Source: Proteus vulgaris (GTDB taxonomy: Bacteria; Pseudomonadota; Gammaproteobacteria; Enterobacterales; Enterobacteriaceae). From it: a stretch of 64,000 bases of DNA. A model generated the notes under the pieces. It searched no databases and was not told the DNA's origin. It saw only the letters and a list, made by a program, of their open reading frames with translations. Numbering within the stretch: position 1 is the first letter of the stretch; the number at the start of each line of letters is the position of its first letter. This document shows positions 50,038 to 57,593 of the stretch, piece by piece. The stretch is taken from positions 744,001 to 808,000 of the forward strand of contig NZ_CP137920.1 in the NCBI RefSeq assembly GCF_033708015.1, written 5' to 3'. The translations under genes were made by a program, and so were the position numbers.

Positions 50038-51231
50038 TTATTGAGGATTCTTAGCTGGCTCAGTTTGTTCAGGTGATGGCTTCGCATCTAAATTCTCTTC
50101 TTGAGGCGTTACTGTCATTTTGGGTTTTGCTTTTTGCAAACCTGAAACGATAACGCGCTCACCAGCCTGAACACCACTATTAACGAGCCATTTATTACCA
50201 ACAGCTTGTGACACATTGATGGTACGAACTTCAACAACATTATCTTTGTTAACAACCATCGTTGTTGCTTCACCACGAGCTGTACGAATAACGGCCTGCT
50301 GTGGGATCAAAACTGCATTTTGACGAATACCATTTTCTAATTTAGTACGAACAAACATACCCGGTAATAATTCCCCATTCGGGTTAGGTACGATCGCACG
50401 CATCGTAATTGAGCCTGTTGTTTCATCAACAGTCACATCAGAAAACTCTAAATGACCTTTCTGTGCGTAAGTCTGCCCATTAGTCAATGTTAAATGAACA
50501 ACAGGTTTGCCTTGCTCTTGACGAATAACGCCACTTTCAATTTCATTTTTAAGTTTCAGGTAGTCTTCACTCGATTGCGTCACATTGACATAAATCGGAT
50601 CAATTTGCTGAACCGTTGTCAGTGCAACTTGCTGACCTGGAGCGACAAGCGCACCTTCTGTCACCGTTGACTTACCTGAACGACCTGAAATTGGTGCTGT
50701 TACTTTGGTATAATCAAGATTAATTTTTGCAGTTGTTACAGCGGCTTCGCCTGCTTTAACAGCAGCAACAGCTTGTGCGTACTGAGACGTTGCAGTATCA
50801 AAATCTTGTTTACTGATATAGTTTGTACCCAGCAGAGGCTTATAACGCTCCACAGTGAGACGCGCTATTTCAGCATTAGCTTTAGCTTTCACTAGTTCAG
50901 CTTGTGCACTATTTAAAGTTGCTTCAAACATAGCTGGGTCGATTTGGTACAAAGATGTACCTGCTTCTACATAGCTACCTTCGGTGTAATTGCGTTTTAA
51001 AATAATGCCGCCAACTTGAGGACGAACTTCAGCAATACGGAAGGCTGATGTACGACCAGGTAAATCAGTGGTGATTGTCAGAGCTTCCGCTCCTAAAGTC
51101 ACAACACCTACAGCCGGAGCAGGGGGTGGCCCCCCAGCAGACTGTTTAGCTTTGTCGTCACATCCAGCAAGAACCAAGCTGCCTGATAGCACTAACAGAG
51201 CCAGAGGCAAAACCCCTCTGTTTTTTCGCAT
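50038..51231 (-). CDS. acrA: Efflux periplasmic adaptor AcrA
   Basis: Membrane-fusion lipoprotein of 397 residues that links AcrB to TolC. The lipobox is VLAGC (Cys24). The split lipoyl domain, an alpha-helical hairpin (about 100-170) and beta-barrel (LEFSDVTVDETTGSITMRAIVPNP) are all visible. A Pro/Glu-rich tail of about 25 residues ends the protein. The start is the ATG at 51231 (MRKNRGVLPLALLV); the open frame to 51312 overlaps the promoter and is rejected. It is the first gene of acrAB, divergent from acrR. Confidence 0.96.
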   Translation of the reverse strand: MRKNRGVLPLALLVLSGSLVLAGCDDKAKQSAGGPPPAPAVGVVTLGAEALTITTDLPGRTSAFRIAEVRPQVGGIILKRNYTEGSYVEAGTSLYQIDPAMFEATLNSAQAELVKAKANAEIARLTVERYKPLLGTNYISKQDFDTATSQYAQAVAAVKAGEAAVTTAKINLDYTKVTAPISGRSGKSTVTEGALVAPGQQVALTTVQQIDPIYVNVTQSSEDYLKLKNEIESGVIRQEQGKPVVHLTLTNGQTYAQKGHLEFSDVTVDETTGSITMRAIVPNPNGELLPGMFVRTKLENGIRQNAVLIPQQAVIRTARGEATTMVVNKDNVVEVRTINVSQAVGNKWLVNSGVQAGERVIVSGLQKAKPKMTVTPQEENLDAKPSPEQTEPAKNPQ

Positions 51232-51299
51232 AAGAAAACCTCTATTCAAACGTTGTTTCCCGGGATAAAAATAATTAAGTTGATGATTGATTGCGATGT

Positions 51300-51329
51300 A
51301 TAGTACAAACATACATGAATGTATGTAAA
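51300..51329 (-). promoter_or_regulatory. acrAB promoter
   Basis: On the minus strand TTTACA (51329-51324) and TACTAT (51305-51300) are 18 bases apart. The AcrR operator lies inside the spacer, as in E. coli acrAB. Confidence 0.65.
51309..51326. promoter_or_regulatory. AcrR operator
   Basis: A palindrome ACATACAT-GA-ATGTATGT lies in the acrA/acrR intergenic region. It resembles the E. coli AcrR site (TACATACATT...AATGTATGTA) with a shorter centre. Confidence 0.8.
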
Positions 51330-51355
51330 TTAACTTCAGTCAAAATCGAGGATTA

Positions 51356-52000
51356 ATGGCACGAAAAACTAAACGGCAGGCACAAGAAACAAAACAGCAG
51401 ATTATTGATGCTGCACTTAGGCTGTTTACTGTGCAAGGCGTTTCTGCCACATCACTTTCAGATATTGCTGCCGAAGCAGGTGTTACTCGTGGCGCAATAT
51501 ATTGGCACTTTAAAAACAAAGTGGATTTATTTACTGAAGCGTGCGAACTCACCGACTTAAAAATAGAATCTTTAGAAATAGAGTATCAAACAAAATACCC
51601 AGATGATCCACTATTTGTATTAAGAGAATTGCTTATTTACATATTGACATCAATTGTCGAAGATCCCAAACATAATGCATTATTAGAAATATATTTCCAT
51701 AAATGCGAATTTGTCGGTGAAATGACACCAATTGTTGAAATTCGCAGAGAATTGTGTGCAGCGGATTACTCTAGAATAGAACAATCTTTCTCTCGTTGTA
51801 TTGAAAAAAAACAGCTTCCAGCCAACCTTAATTTAAGAAGAGCTGCCATTATGTTAAGAGCTATGATGACAGGTCTTGCCGAAAATTGGTTATTTTCACC
51901 AGAAAGTTTTTCTATCAAAGATGAAAGTCAATATTTGGTTGATAGCTTTATTGATATGATAAAGCACAGCGCAAATATGAGAATATCTGCGTCATCTTAA
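51356..52000 (+). CDS. acrR: TetR-family repressor AcrR
   Basis: TetR-family repressor of acrAB, 214 residues (E. coli 215). The helix-turn-helix is at about 33-52 (SLSDIAAEAGVTRGAIYWHF) and the C-terminal ligand domain binds varied drugs. The frame is intact with no truncation, so normal repression is expected. It is divergent from acrA, with the operator between them. A ychN-like gene follows after 28 bases, probably in the same transcript. Confidence 0.95.
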   Translation: MARKTKRQAQETKQQIIDAALRLFTVQGVSATSLSDIAAEAGVTRGAIYWHFKNKVDLFTEACELTDLKIESLEIEYQTKYPDDPLFVLRELLIYILTSIVEDPKHNALLEIYFHKCEFVGEMTPIVEIRRELCAADYSRIEQSFSRCIEKKQLPANLNLRRAAIMLRAMMTGLAENWLFSPESFSIKDESQYLVDSFIDMIKHSANMRISASS

Positions 52001-52028
52001 TTTATTATTAAACTTGAGGAAGATGTTT

Positions 52029-52382
52029 ATGAGTAAGGTATTAGTTATTGCTAATGGTGCAGCTTATGGCAATGAATCATTATTTAACGCACTGCGTTTA
52101 TCAATAACATTAAAAGAACAGCATCCAGAAACGGAATTAAATATTTTTTTAATGTCAGATGCTGTGACTGGGGCTTTAGCTCACCAACACCCGAAAGAAG
52201 GCTATAACTTACAGCAAATGTTAGAAATTCTGACAGCGCAAAATGTTCCAGTTAAATTATGTAAAACATGCACAGATACTCGTGGTATCAGTGAGTTACC
52301 CCTCGTGGATGGTGCTGAATTAGGCACATTAGTGGACTTAGCTCAGTGGACATTAGAGGCTGATAAAATTCTGACTTTCTGA
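52029..52382 (+). CDS. ychN: DsrE/DsrF-family protein YchN
   Basis: DsrE-fold protein of 117 residues, the same length as E. coli YchN and very similar (VIANGAAYGNESLFNALRLS, LMSDAVTGAL, EILTAQNVPVKLCKTCTDTRGI). Two conserved cysteines (KLCKTCTDTRG) could be redox- or sulfur-active as in relatives TusD/DsrE, but YchN has no established role. The start is the ATG at 52029 after GAGGAAG; the frame from 52014 is longer by five residues. It sits between acrR and mscK here, away from its E. coli location. Confidence 0.88.
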   Translation: MSKVLVIANGAAYGNESLFNALRLSITLKEQHPETELNIFLMSDAVTGALAHQHPKEGYNLQQMLEILTAQNVPVKLCKTCTDTRGISELPLVDGAELGTLVDLAQWTLEADKILTF

Positions 52383-52415
52383 TCACGATTTCATTTTCTC
52401 AGGCGAGAAATAACC

Positions 52416-52505
52416 TAAGCAACTTGTTCTATTTACACTGCCAATTTAAAGGAATTGGATTATAATTAGAAACAGTTTTTCAATATTAATTGAACAAGTT
52501 GCTTA
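52416..52505. repeat. Long-range inverted repeat before mscK
   Basis: The perfect 14-base arms TAAGCAACTTGTTC (52416-52429) and GAACAAGTTGCTTA (52492-52505) enclose 62 bases containing an inner CCAATT/AATTGG hairpin. The right arm ends 3 bases before the mscK ATG. Confidence 0.85.
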
Positions 52506-52508
52506 ACT

Positions 52509-55500
52509 ATGCGTACTCATATTTTTTTTGCTCAATTCAGTAATCGAATAATGACGAGTATTTTCGGCGCGATTATTGCGTTTATTTTTTGGAGTTTCTC
52601 CATCACCTCAGTTTTCGCTGTGACACCTAGTAATTTACCCACCCAAGACAGTATTCAAAACCAGCTTAATTTATTAAACAAACGCAGTGAGCTAAGTGCA
52701 GAAGATAAATTAACGATTGCTGATTTGGAACAATCTCTTTTATTACTTGATAACATCCAACAGCTAGAAAAAAAGTCAGTAAATTATGATAAAACCGTAG
52801 AGCAATTACCTGAAAAACTGCGTAATGCACAATATCAACTGAATCAGTTAAAGCAGAGAGTCGCTAATAAAGAAGTAGAAGATTATCAAAAATCACTAGA
52901 AGCATTACCGTTAACAACGTTAGAGTCACAATTAGAGACGGTCTTACAATCATTACAAAAAGCGCAAGACGATTTAGCAAATTACAGCAATGAACTTATT
53001 GTGTTACAAACACAACCAGAAAGGGCACAATCTGTTTTATTTAATAACTCAGAAAGACTGCAACAAATAAGAATATTATTGAATAAAAGTAGTGCGGATA
53101 AAGCACAAATGCGATCTTCTGCCGTACAATTGTTACAATTAGAGCAATATTATCTTCAACAACAGAATAATTATCAAAAGCGCACCTTACAATCTAATGT
53201 GCAGTTACAAAGTTTATTACAACTCCAACGTGATTATAGTTCTGCTTACATCGATCTTTCCCAAGAACATGCTCAACTTATCCAAGACGAGATTAGTGAT
53301 AAGCGTTTAGATAGTTCAGAAGAAACGGCGAAAGAAGCGCAAAGTACGGGACTTGAAAATCAGGCAATTAATAATAATCCTTTTTATTTAGCACAAACAG
53401 AAATCAATAAACATCTCAGTGATAAGCTGATTGTTACAACGCAAAATAATAATGAGCTAAATCGTCATAGCCTGATGGTTAAAAATCGTTTAGACAGAGC
53501 TATTCAATCTGAACGAAATTTAAAAGAACAAATTGATGTGCTAAAAGGAAGTTTATTACTTTCTCGTATTTTATTTGAAGAGCAAGTTGATTTACCTGAT
53601 GGTATTTTCATTAATAACCTGCCCGATAAAATTGCGGATTTACGCTTAGAACAGTTTGAAATAAACAAACAACGCGATCAGATAATACAGCCCAGTATTT
53701 ATATTGATCAGTTGATGAATGAGTACCAAGCCACTCATCCTGAAGCGACGGATCCTAATGCACAAAAAGAGTTACGTAGTGCATTAGAATCACTTGTTGA
53801 TGCTAGACGTGAATTACTTGATAAGCTTAACAATCAATTGGGCAATCAAATCTCAGGTTCAATTAATCTACAAATGGACCAACAACAATTACGTAGTGTG
53901 GTTAGTTCACTCGAAAACACATTGGCTCAGCAAATTTTCTGGGTAAGCAGTAATAAGCCGATTAATCTTAATTGGTTTTCAACATTCCCCGCTCAGGCTG
54001 TTGCCGAGTTTCAAGGTTTTAAACTCAATTGGTCAAATGAAAATCTGCTGATCGGGGCTAAGAAATCACTGCCTGTTCTTATTGCGTTAATTTTGTTCGG
54101 TTCAATACTGATCTGGCAACGTAAAAAACTTGATATTCAGTTTGAAAAACTCAATGGGGATATAAATAAACTTAATAAAGATTCGCAGTTACATACGCCA
54201 CTTGCACTGGGCATTGTTTTTCTAAAAACATTACCTTTGTCTTGTTTTGTCTTAGCGATTGGATATTGGCTAATAAATAGCTTTAATGTACAACAAGAAT
54301 TTATCTGGTCCTTCGCTTGGCAATTTGCGGTATTTTGGCTGATGTTTGAATGGTCTTATCGCTTAATGTCTGACAATGGGGTTGCCGTAAAACATTTTAA
54401 AATACCCGTAGAACGAGTCCAGCAAAACCGTAAACGTTTATTGCGACTTTCTCTTCCTATGTTGCCTATTATTCTACTTTCTGCTTATGGGATTAATAAT
54501 CCATTACTGCTGGTGGGTGATGTTATTGGGCAGTTGGTTGCCATTATTTCATTATTGGGTATTAGTTTCTTCGCACTGCCATTTTGCCGTGAAATGTGGC
54601 AAGAAAAAGGCAACCATGTTGTTAGAACCGTAGTGATTACGTTATTAACGTTTTCACCTTTAATTTTAATGGGATTAGTGATTTTTGGTTATTACTATAC
54701 GGCGTTACGTTTAGCAAATCGTTGGATTGATAGTTTATATCTGCTTATGTTGTGGTTTATTGCTTATCACGCCAGTTTACGCGGATTAACTGTTGCGGCT
54801 AGAAGACTTGCATATCGCCGCGCTCTTGAACGTAGGCAAGCGATGTTAAAAGAGAAAAAAGAAGGTGAAGATAACAGCCTTGAACCTATTCAAGAGCCAC
54901 CAATGGATATGGATCAAATCAATCAGCAATCATTAAGACTGACAACGATGATCTTATTTATCATCTTTGCTTCGAGTTTCTATGGGATCTGGTCTGATTT
55001 TATTACGGTCTTTACTTATTTAGATGGAATAACACTTTGGAGTTACACATTACCGACAGAACTCGGTAATGTGGTTAAGGCAGTGACTGTTGCAGATTTA
55101 TTATTGTCTGTTTCTATTATGGCAATTTCTTGGTTTATGACACGAAATTTACCAGGTTTATTAGAGGTATTAATTTTATCTCGTATAAAACTGCAACAAG
55201 GTGCGTCTTACGCGATCACAACTATTTTGACCTACATTATTATTGCTATCGGGACCATCGTATCACTGGGAATATTAGGTGTAGCATGGGAAAAACTGCA
55301 ATGGTTGGCGGCAGCTTTAACGGTGGGTTTAGGATTTGGTTTACAAGAGATATTTGCAAACTTTGTGTCCGGCTTAATCATTTTGTTCGAAAGACCCGTC
55401 AGAATTGGTGATACGGTTACTATTGGTACTTATTCTGGCACGGTAAGTCGAATTCGTATTAGAGCAACGACAGTGACTGACTTTGATCGCAAAGAAGTGA

Positions 55501-55931
55501 TTATTCCAAATAAAGCGTTTGTAACTGAACGGCTTATTAACTGGACATTATCTGATACGGTGACACGTATTATTATTCAAGTGGGTGTTGCTTATGGATC
55601 TGATCTCAATAAGGTCAAAGAGATCTTAATGAAGGCCGCTAAAGATAATGTCAGAGTGATGACGGAACCAGAACCTGTGGTGTTATTTACTGAATTTGGG
55701 GCAAGTACCCTGAATCATGAGTTGCGTTTTTATGTCAGAACATTAGGTGATAGAAGTATTGCAATAGATGAAGTTAATCGTGCTATTGATAAGCTATGTA
55801 ATGAAAATAATATCAATATTGCGTTTAATCAACTTGATGTGTATTTGCATAATAAACAAGGTGATGAAGTACAAGAGATAAAACGTCCTCTTGATGGTTC
55901 AACACCTGAAGCCAATACGCCTTTTGCTTAA
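52509..55931 (+). CDS. mscK: Potassium-dependent mechanosensitive channel MscK
   Basis: Large MscS-superfamily channel of 1140 residues (E. coli MscK about 1120). A signal peptide (about 1-37) is followed by a long periplasmic helical, Gln/Leu-rich domain (about 45-480). Then come about eleven membrane helices and, near 880-1100, the MscS core with the pore helix GLGFGLQEIFANFVSGLIIL and FERPVRIGDTVTIG. It opens under hypo-osmotic tension and is gated by external K+ in E. coli. No good ribosome binding site is visible; the start lies directly after an inverted repeat. Confidence 0.93.
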   Translation: MRTHIFFAQFSNRIMTSIFGAIIAFIFWSFSITSVFAVTPSNLPTQDSIQNQLNLLNKRSELSAEDKLTIADLEQSLLLLDNIQQLEKKSVNYDKTVEQLPEKLRNAQYQLNQLKQRVANKEVEDYQKSLEALPLTTLESQLETVLQSLQKAQDDLANYSNELIVLQTQPERAQSVLFNNSERLQQIRILLNKSSADKAQMRSSAVQLLQLEQYYLQQQNNYQKRTLQSNVQLQSLLQLQRDYSSAYIDLSQEHAQLIQDEISDKRLDSSEETAKEAQSTGLENQAINNNPFYLAQTEINKHLSDKLIVTTQNNNELNRHSLMVKNRLDRAIQSERNLKEQIDVLKGSLLLSRILFEEQVDLPDGIFINNLPDKIADLRLEQFEINKQRDQIIQPSIYIDQLMNEYQATHPEATDPNAQKELRSALESLVDARRELLDKLNNQLGNQISGSINLQMDQQQLRSVVSSLENTLAQQIFWVSSNKPINLNWFSTFPAQAVAEFQGFKLNWSNENLLIGAKKSLPVLIALILFGSILIWQRKKLDIQFEKLNGDINKLNKDSQLHTPLALGIVFLKTLPLSCFVLAIGYWLINSFNVQQEFIWSFAWQFAVFWLMFEWSYRLMSDNGVAVKHFKIPVERVQQNRKRLLRLSLPMLPIILLSAYGINNPLLLVGDVIGQLVAIISLLGISFFALPFCREMWQEKGNHVVRTVVITLLTFSPLILMGLVIFGYYYTALRLANRWIDSLYLLMLWFIAYHASLRGLTVAARRLAYRRALERRQAMLKEKKEGEDNSLEPIQEPPMDMDQINQQSLRLTTMILFIIFASSFYGIWSDFITVFTYLDGITLWSYTLPTELGNVVKAVTVADLLLSVSIMAISWFMTRNLPGLLEVLILSRIKLQQGASYAITTILTYIIIAIGTIVSLGILGVAWEKLQWLAAALTVGLGFGLQEIFANFVSGLIILFERPVRIGDTVTIGTYSGTVSRIRIRATTVTDFDRKEVIIPNKAFVTERLINWTLSDTVTRIIIQVGVAYGSDLNKVKEILMKAAKDNVRVMTEPEPVVLFTEFGASTLNHELRFYVRTLGDRSIAIDEVNRAIDKLCNENNINIAFNQLDVYLHNKQGDEVQEIKRPLDGSTPEANTPFA

Positions 55932-56096
55932 TTAAAGGGATGAATGAGTAGATTGTGCCGCTAATTTTTCTTCATAATCTAGGCGCACAATCTCGAGAGC
56001 TTCTAGTGCTGTTTTAGGATCAATATGGTGGCTTTCAAGTAAATAGATAAGATCGACTGCCAATTGAATAGACTCTGGTGCTTCTTTTAAGCTCAT
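55932..56096 (-). CDS. ybaM: YbaM, DUF2496 small protein
   Basis: A 54-residue protein reading MSLKEAPESIQLAVDLIYLL and ending in ...YEEKLAAQSTHSSL. It matches E. coli YbaM (53 residues) in length and at most positions of the N-terminal half. It is helical and soluble, with no known function. It starts 11 bases after the priC stop on the same strand, as in E. coli, and its stop codon directly abuts that of mscK from the opposite strand. AGGAGTAAT precedes the ATG. Confidence 0.88.
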   Translation of the reverse strand: MSLKEAPESIQLAVDLIYLLESHHIDPKTALEALEIVRLDYEEKLAAQSTHSSL

Positions 56097-56107
56097 TATT
56101 ACTCCTA

Positions 56108-56650
56108 TTAAAATTTATCTTCTTGTTTCTCAATGCCTTTTTCGATAGAGAATAGCGCATTTTTACAGCGTGCAAGGCGATTTTCAAGCGCGGCAATCTC
56201 TTTTTGTAGCGCTTGTTGTTTCATAAAGCTCTGTGCTTGTGTTAATGAAAGCTCTCTATCTTGGATCATGGCTTGTAATCGACGCTCATAATCCTGATGT
56301 TGGGCAAGTTTTTGGTATAAATCGACACTTTTTTTTCGTTGAGTAAGCTGGTTCTCTTGCTTTCTTAGTGTTTGTGTCGATAATTCACGAGTTAATGCTT
56401 CAATTTGTTGTAGGATTTGTGTGGCCAGAAATTTAACCTGCTGGCTTCGTTGTGCCTCAACACAAGCGATTAACTGAGTAAAATTATCGCGGATCTGTTG
56501 CATATAGCCGCCAAGAGAATCACTTCGGCGGTGGAATAGTGCTGTGTCGAAGCAAGGTGCTGCAATTTTTTTGTTTGCAATAGGTGCCACTGTTTCGGCT
56601 AGATTGTCTATCTGTTTTTTAAACAAGCTTAAAGGATCGGGTTTATTCAT
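56108..56650 (-). CDS. priC: Primosomal replication protein PriC
   Basis: PriC (180 residues) restarts stalled replication forks by loading DnaB without PriA/PriB. It is all-helical and rich in Gln, Lys and Arg, with the family segments SLFKKQIDNLAETVAP, FDTALFHRRSDSLGGYM and the C-terminal coiled LEN RLARCKNAL. The family diverges quickly, but length and neighbours (mscK-ybaM-priC / apt) fit. It is divergent from apt across 137 bases. Confidence 0.9.
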   Translation of the reverse strand: MNKPDPLSLFKKQIDNLAETVAPIANKKIAAPCFDTALFHRRSDSLGGYMQQIRDNFTQLIACVEAQRSQQVKFLATQILQQIEALTRELSTQTLRKQENQLTQRKKSVDLYQKLAQHQDYERRLQAMIQDRELSLTQAQSFMKQQALQKEIAALENRLARCKNALFSIEKGIEKQEDKF

Positions 56651-56787
56651 CGGTTTCTTGTCCCTGTTTTAATAAAAACATGAATTGACTTAAAGCAACA
56701 AAAAAGAGTTGTTAATTGGCTTTCTGTTGCATTTTAACGGCATATTGCATAGATTCTATCGTTTCGTTTTTTATTATGGCACTGATT

Positions 56788-57339
56788 ATGACTGCTAACG
56801 CGCAACAACTGCAATTTATTAAAGACAGTATTGAAACCATTCCAGATTATCCAAAAGAAGGGATATTATTCCGTGATATTACTACATTATTGGATAATCC
56901 TGCCGCATATCAGGCAACCATTGATTTATTGGTAGAACATTACCAAGGTCAGGGTATCACTAAAGTTGTGGGTACCGAAGCGCGCGGCTTCCTATTTGGT
57001 GCTCCTGTCGCTTTACGCCTAGGGGTTGGTTTTGTTCCTGTTCGTAAAAAAGGTAAATTGCCTCGCGAAACGCTCAGTGAAACTTATGATCTGGAATATG
57101 GCACAGATACTTTAGAGATCCACAAAGATAGCATTACGGATCAAGACAAAGTATTAATGGTTGATGATTTACTGGCAACAGGTGGCACCATTGAAGCAAC
57201 TGCTCGTCTTATCCGCCGTTTAGGTGGGACTGTGACAGAAGCTGCATTCATTATCTGCTTACCTGATTTAGGCGGTATCGAACGCTTAGAAAAACAAGGT
57301 ATTCACAGCTTTACATTGGTTAATTTTCCAGGACATTAA
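56788..57339 (+). CDS. apt: Adenine phosphoribosyltransferase Apt
   Basis: Purine-salvage enzyme of 183 residues that converts adenine and PRPP to AMP. The PRPP-binding motif [13 protein letters not shown] (about 122-134) and the adenine-site [17 protein letters not shown] are intact. The start [15 protein letters not shown] at 56788 fits the E. coli N-terminus; in-frame ATGs at 56776 and 56716 give longer products without family support. No strong ribosome binding site is visible. Confidence 0.95.
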   Translation: MTANAQQLQFIKDSIETIPDYPKEGILFRDITTLLDNPAAYQATIDLLVEHYQGQGITKVVGTEARGFLFGAPVALRLGVGFVPVRKKGKLPRETLSETYDLEYGTDTLEIHKDSITDQDKVLMVDDLLATGGTIEATARLIRRLGGTVTEAAFIICLPDLGGIERLEKQGIHSFTLVNFPGH

Positions 57340-57593
57340 TATCTTCACTGTTTAGAGATGGGCGAATTAAGTTCTTATCTTAAACACAAGTAAGAGTGCG
57401 GGTGTTTATATATCTTTTATAAGTTTTTCTATTTTTATAAATGTATATTGCCCGCACAATTGTGACTTCTTACTTTATCTAAAATTTCTGCTGGTTCTTT
57501 CATCAATATCTCATTTGTTTCTTACAGATCTCGCTCAATAGGTCGCCCCTGTGTTAGCATAGAGACAAATCTCGTTCAAATTTAGCGGAATCA

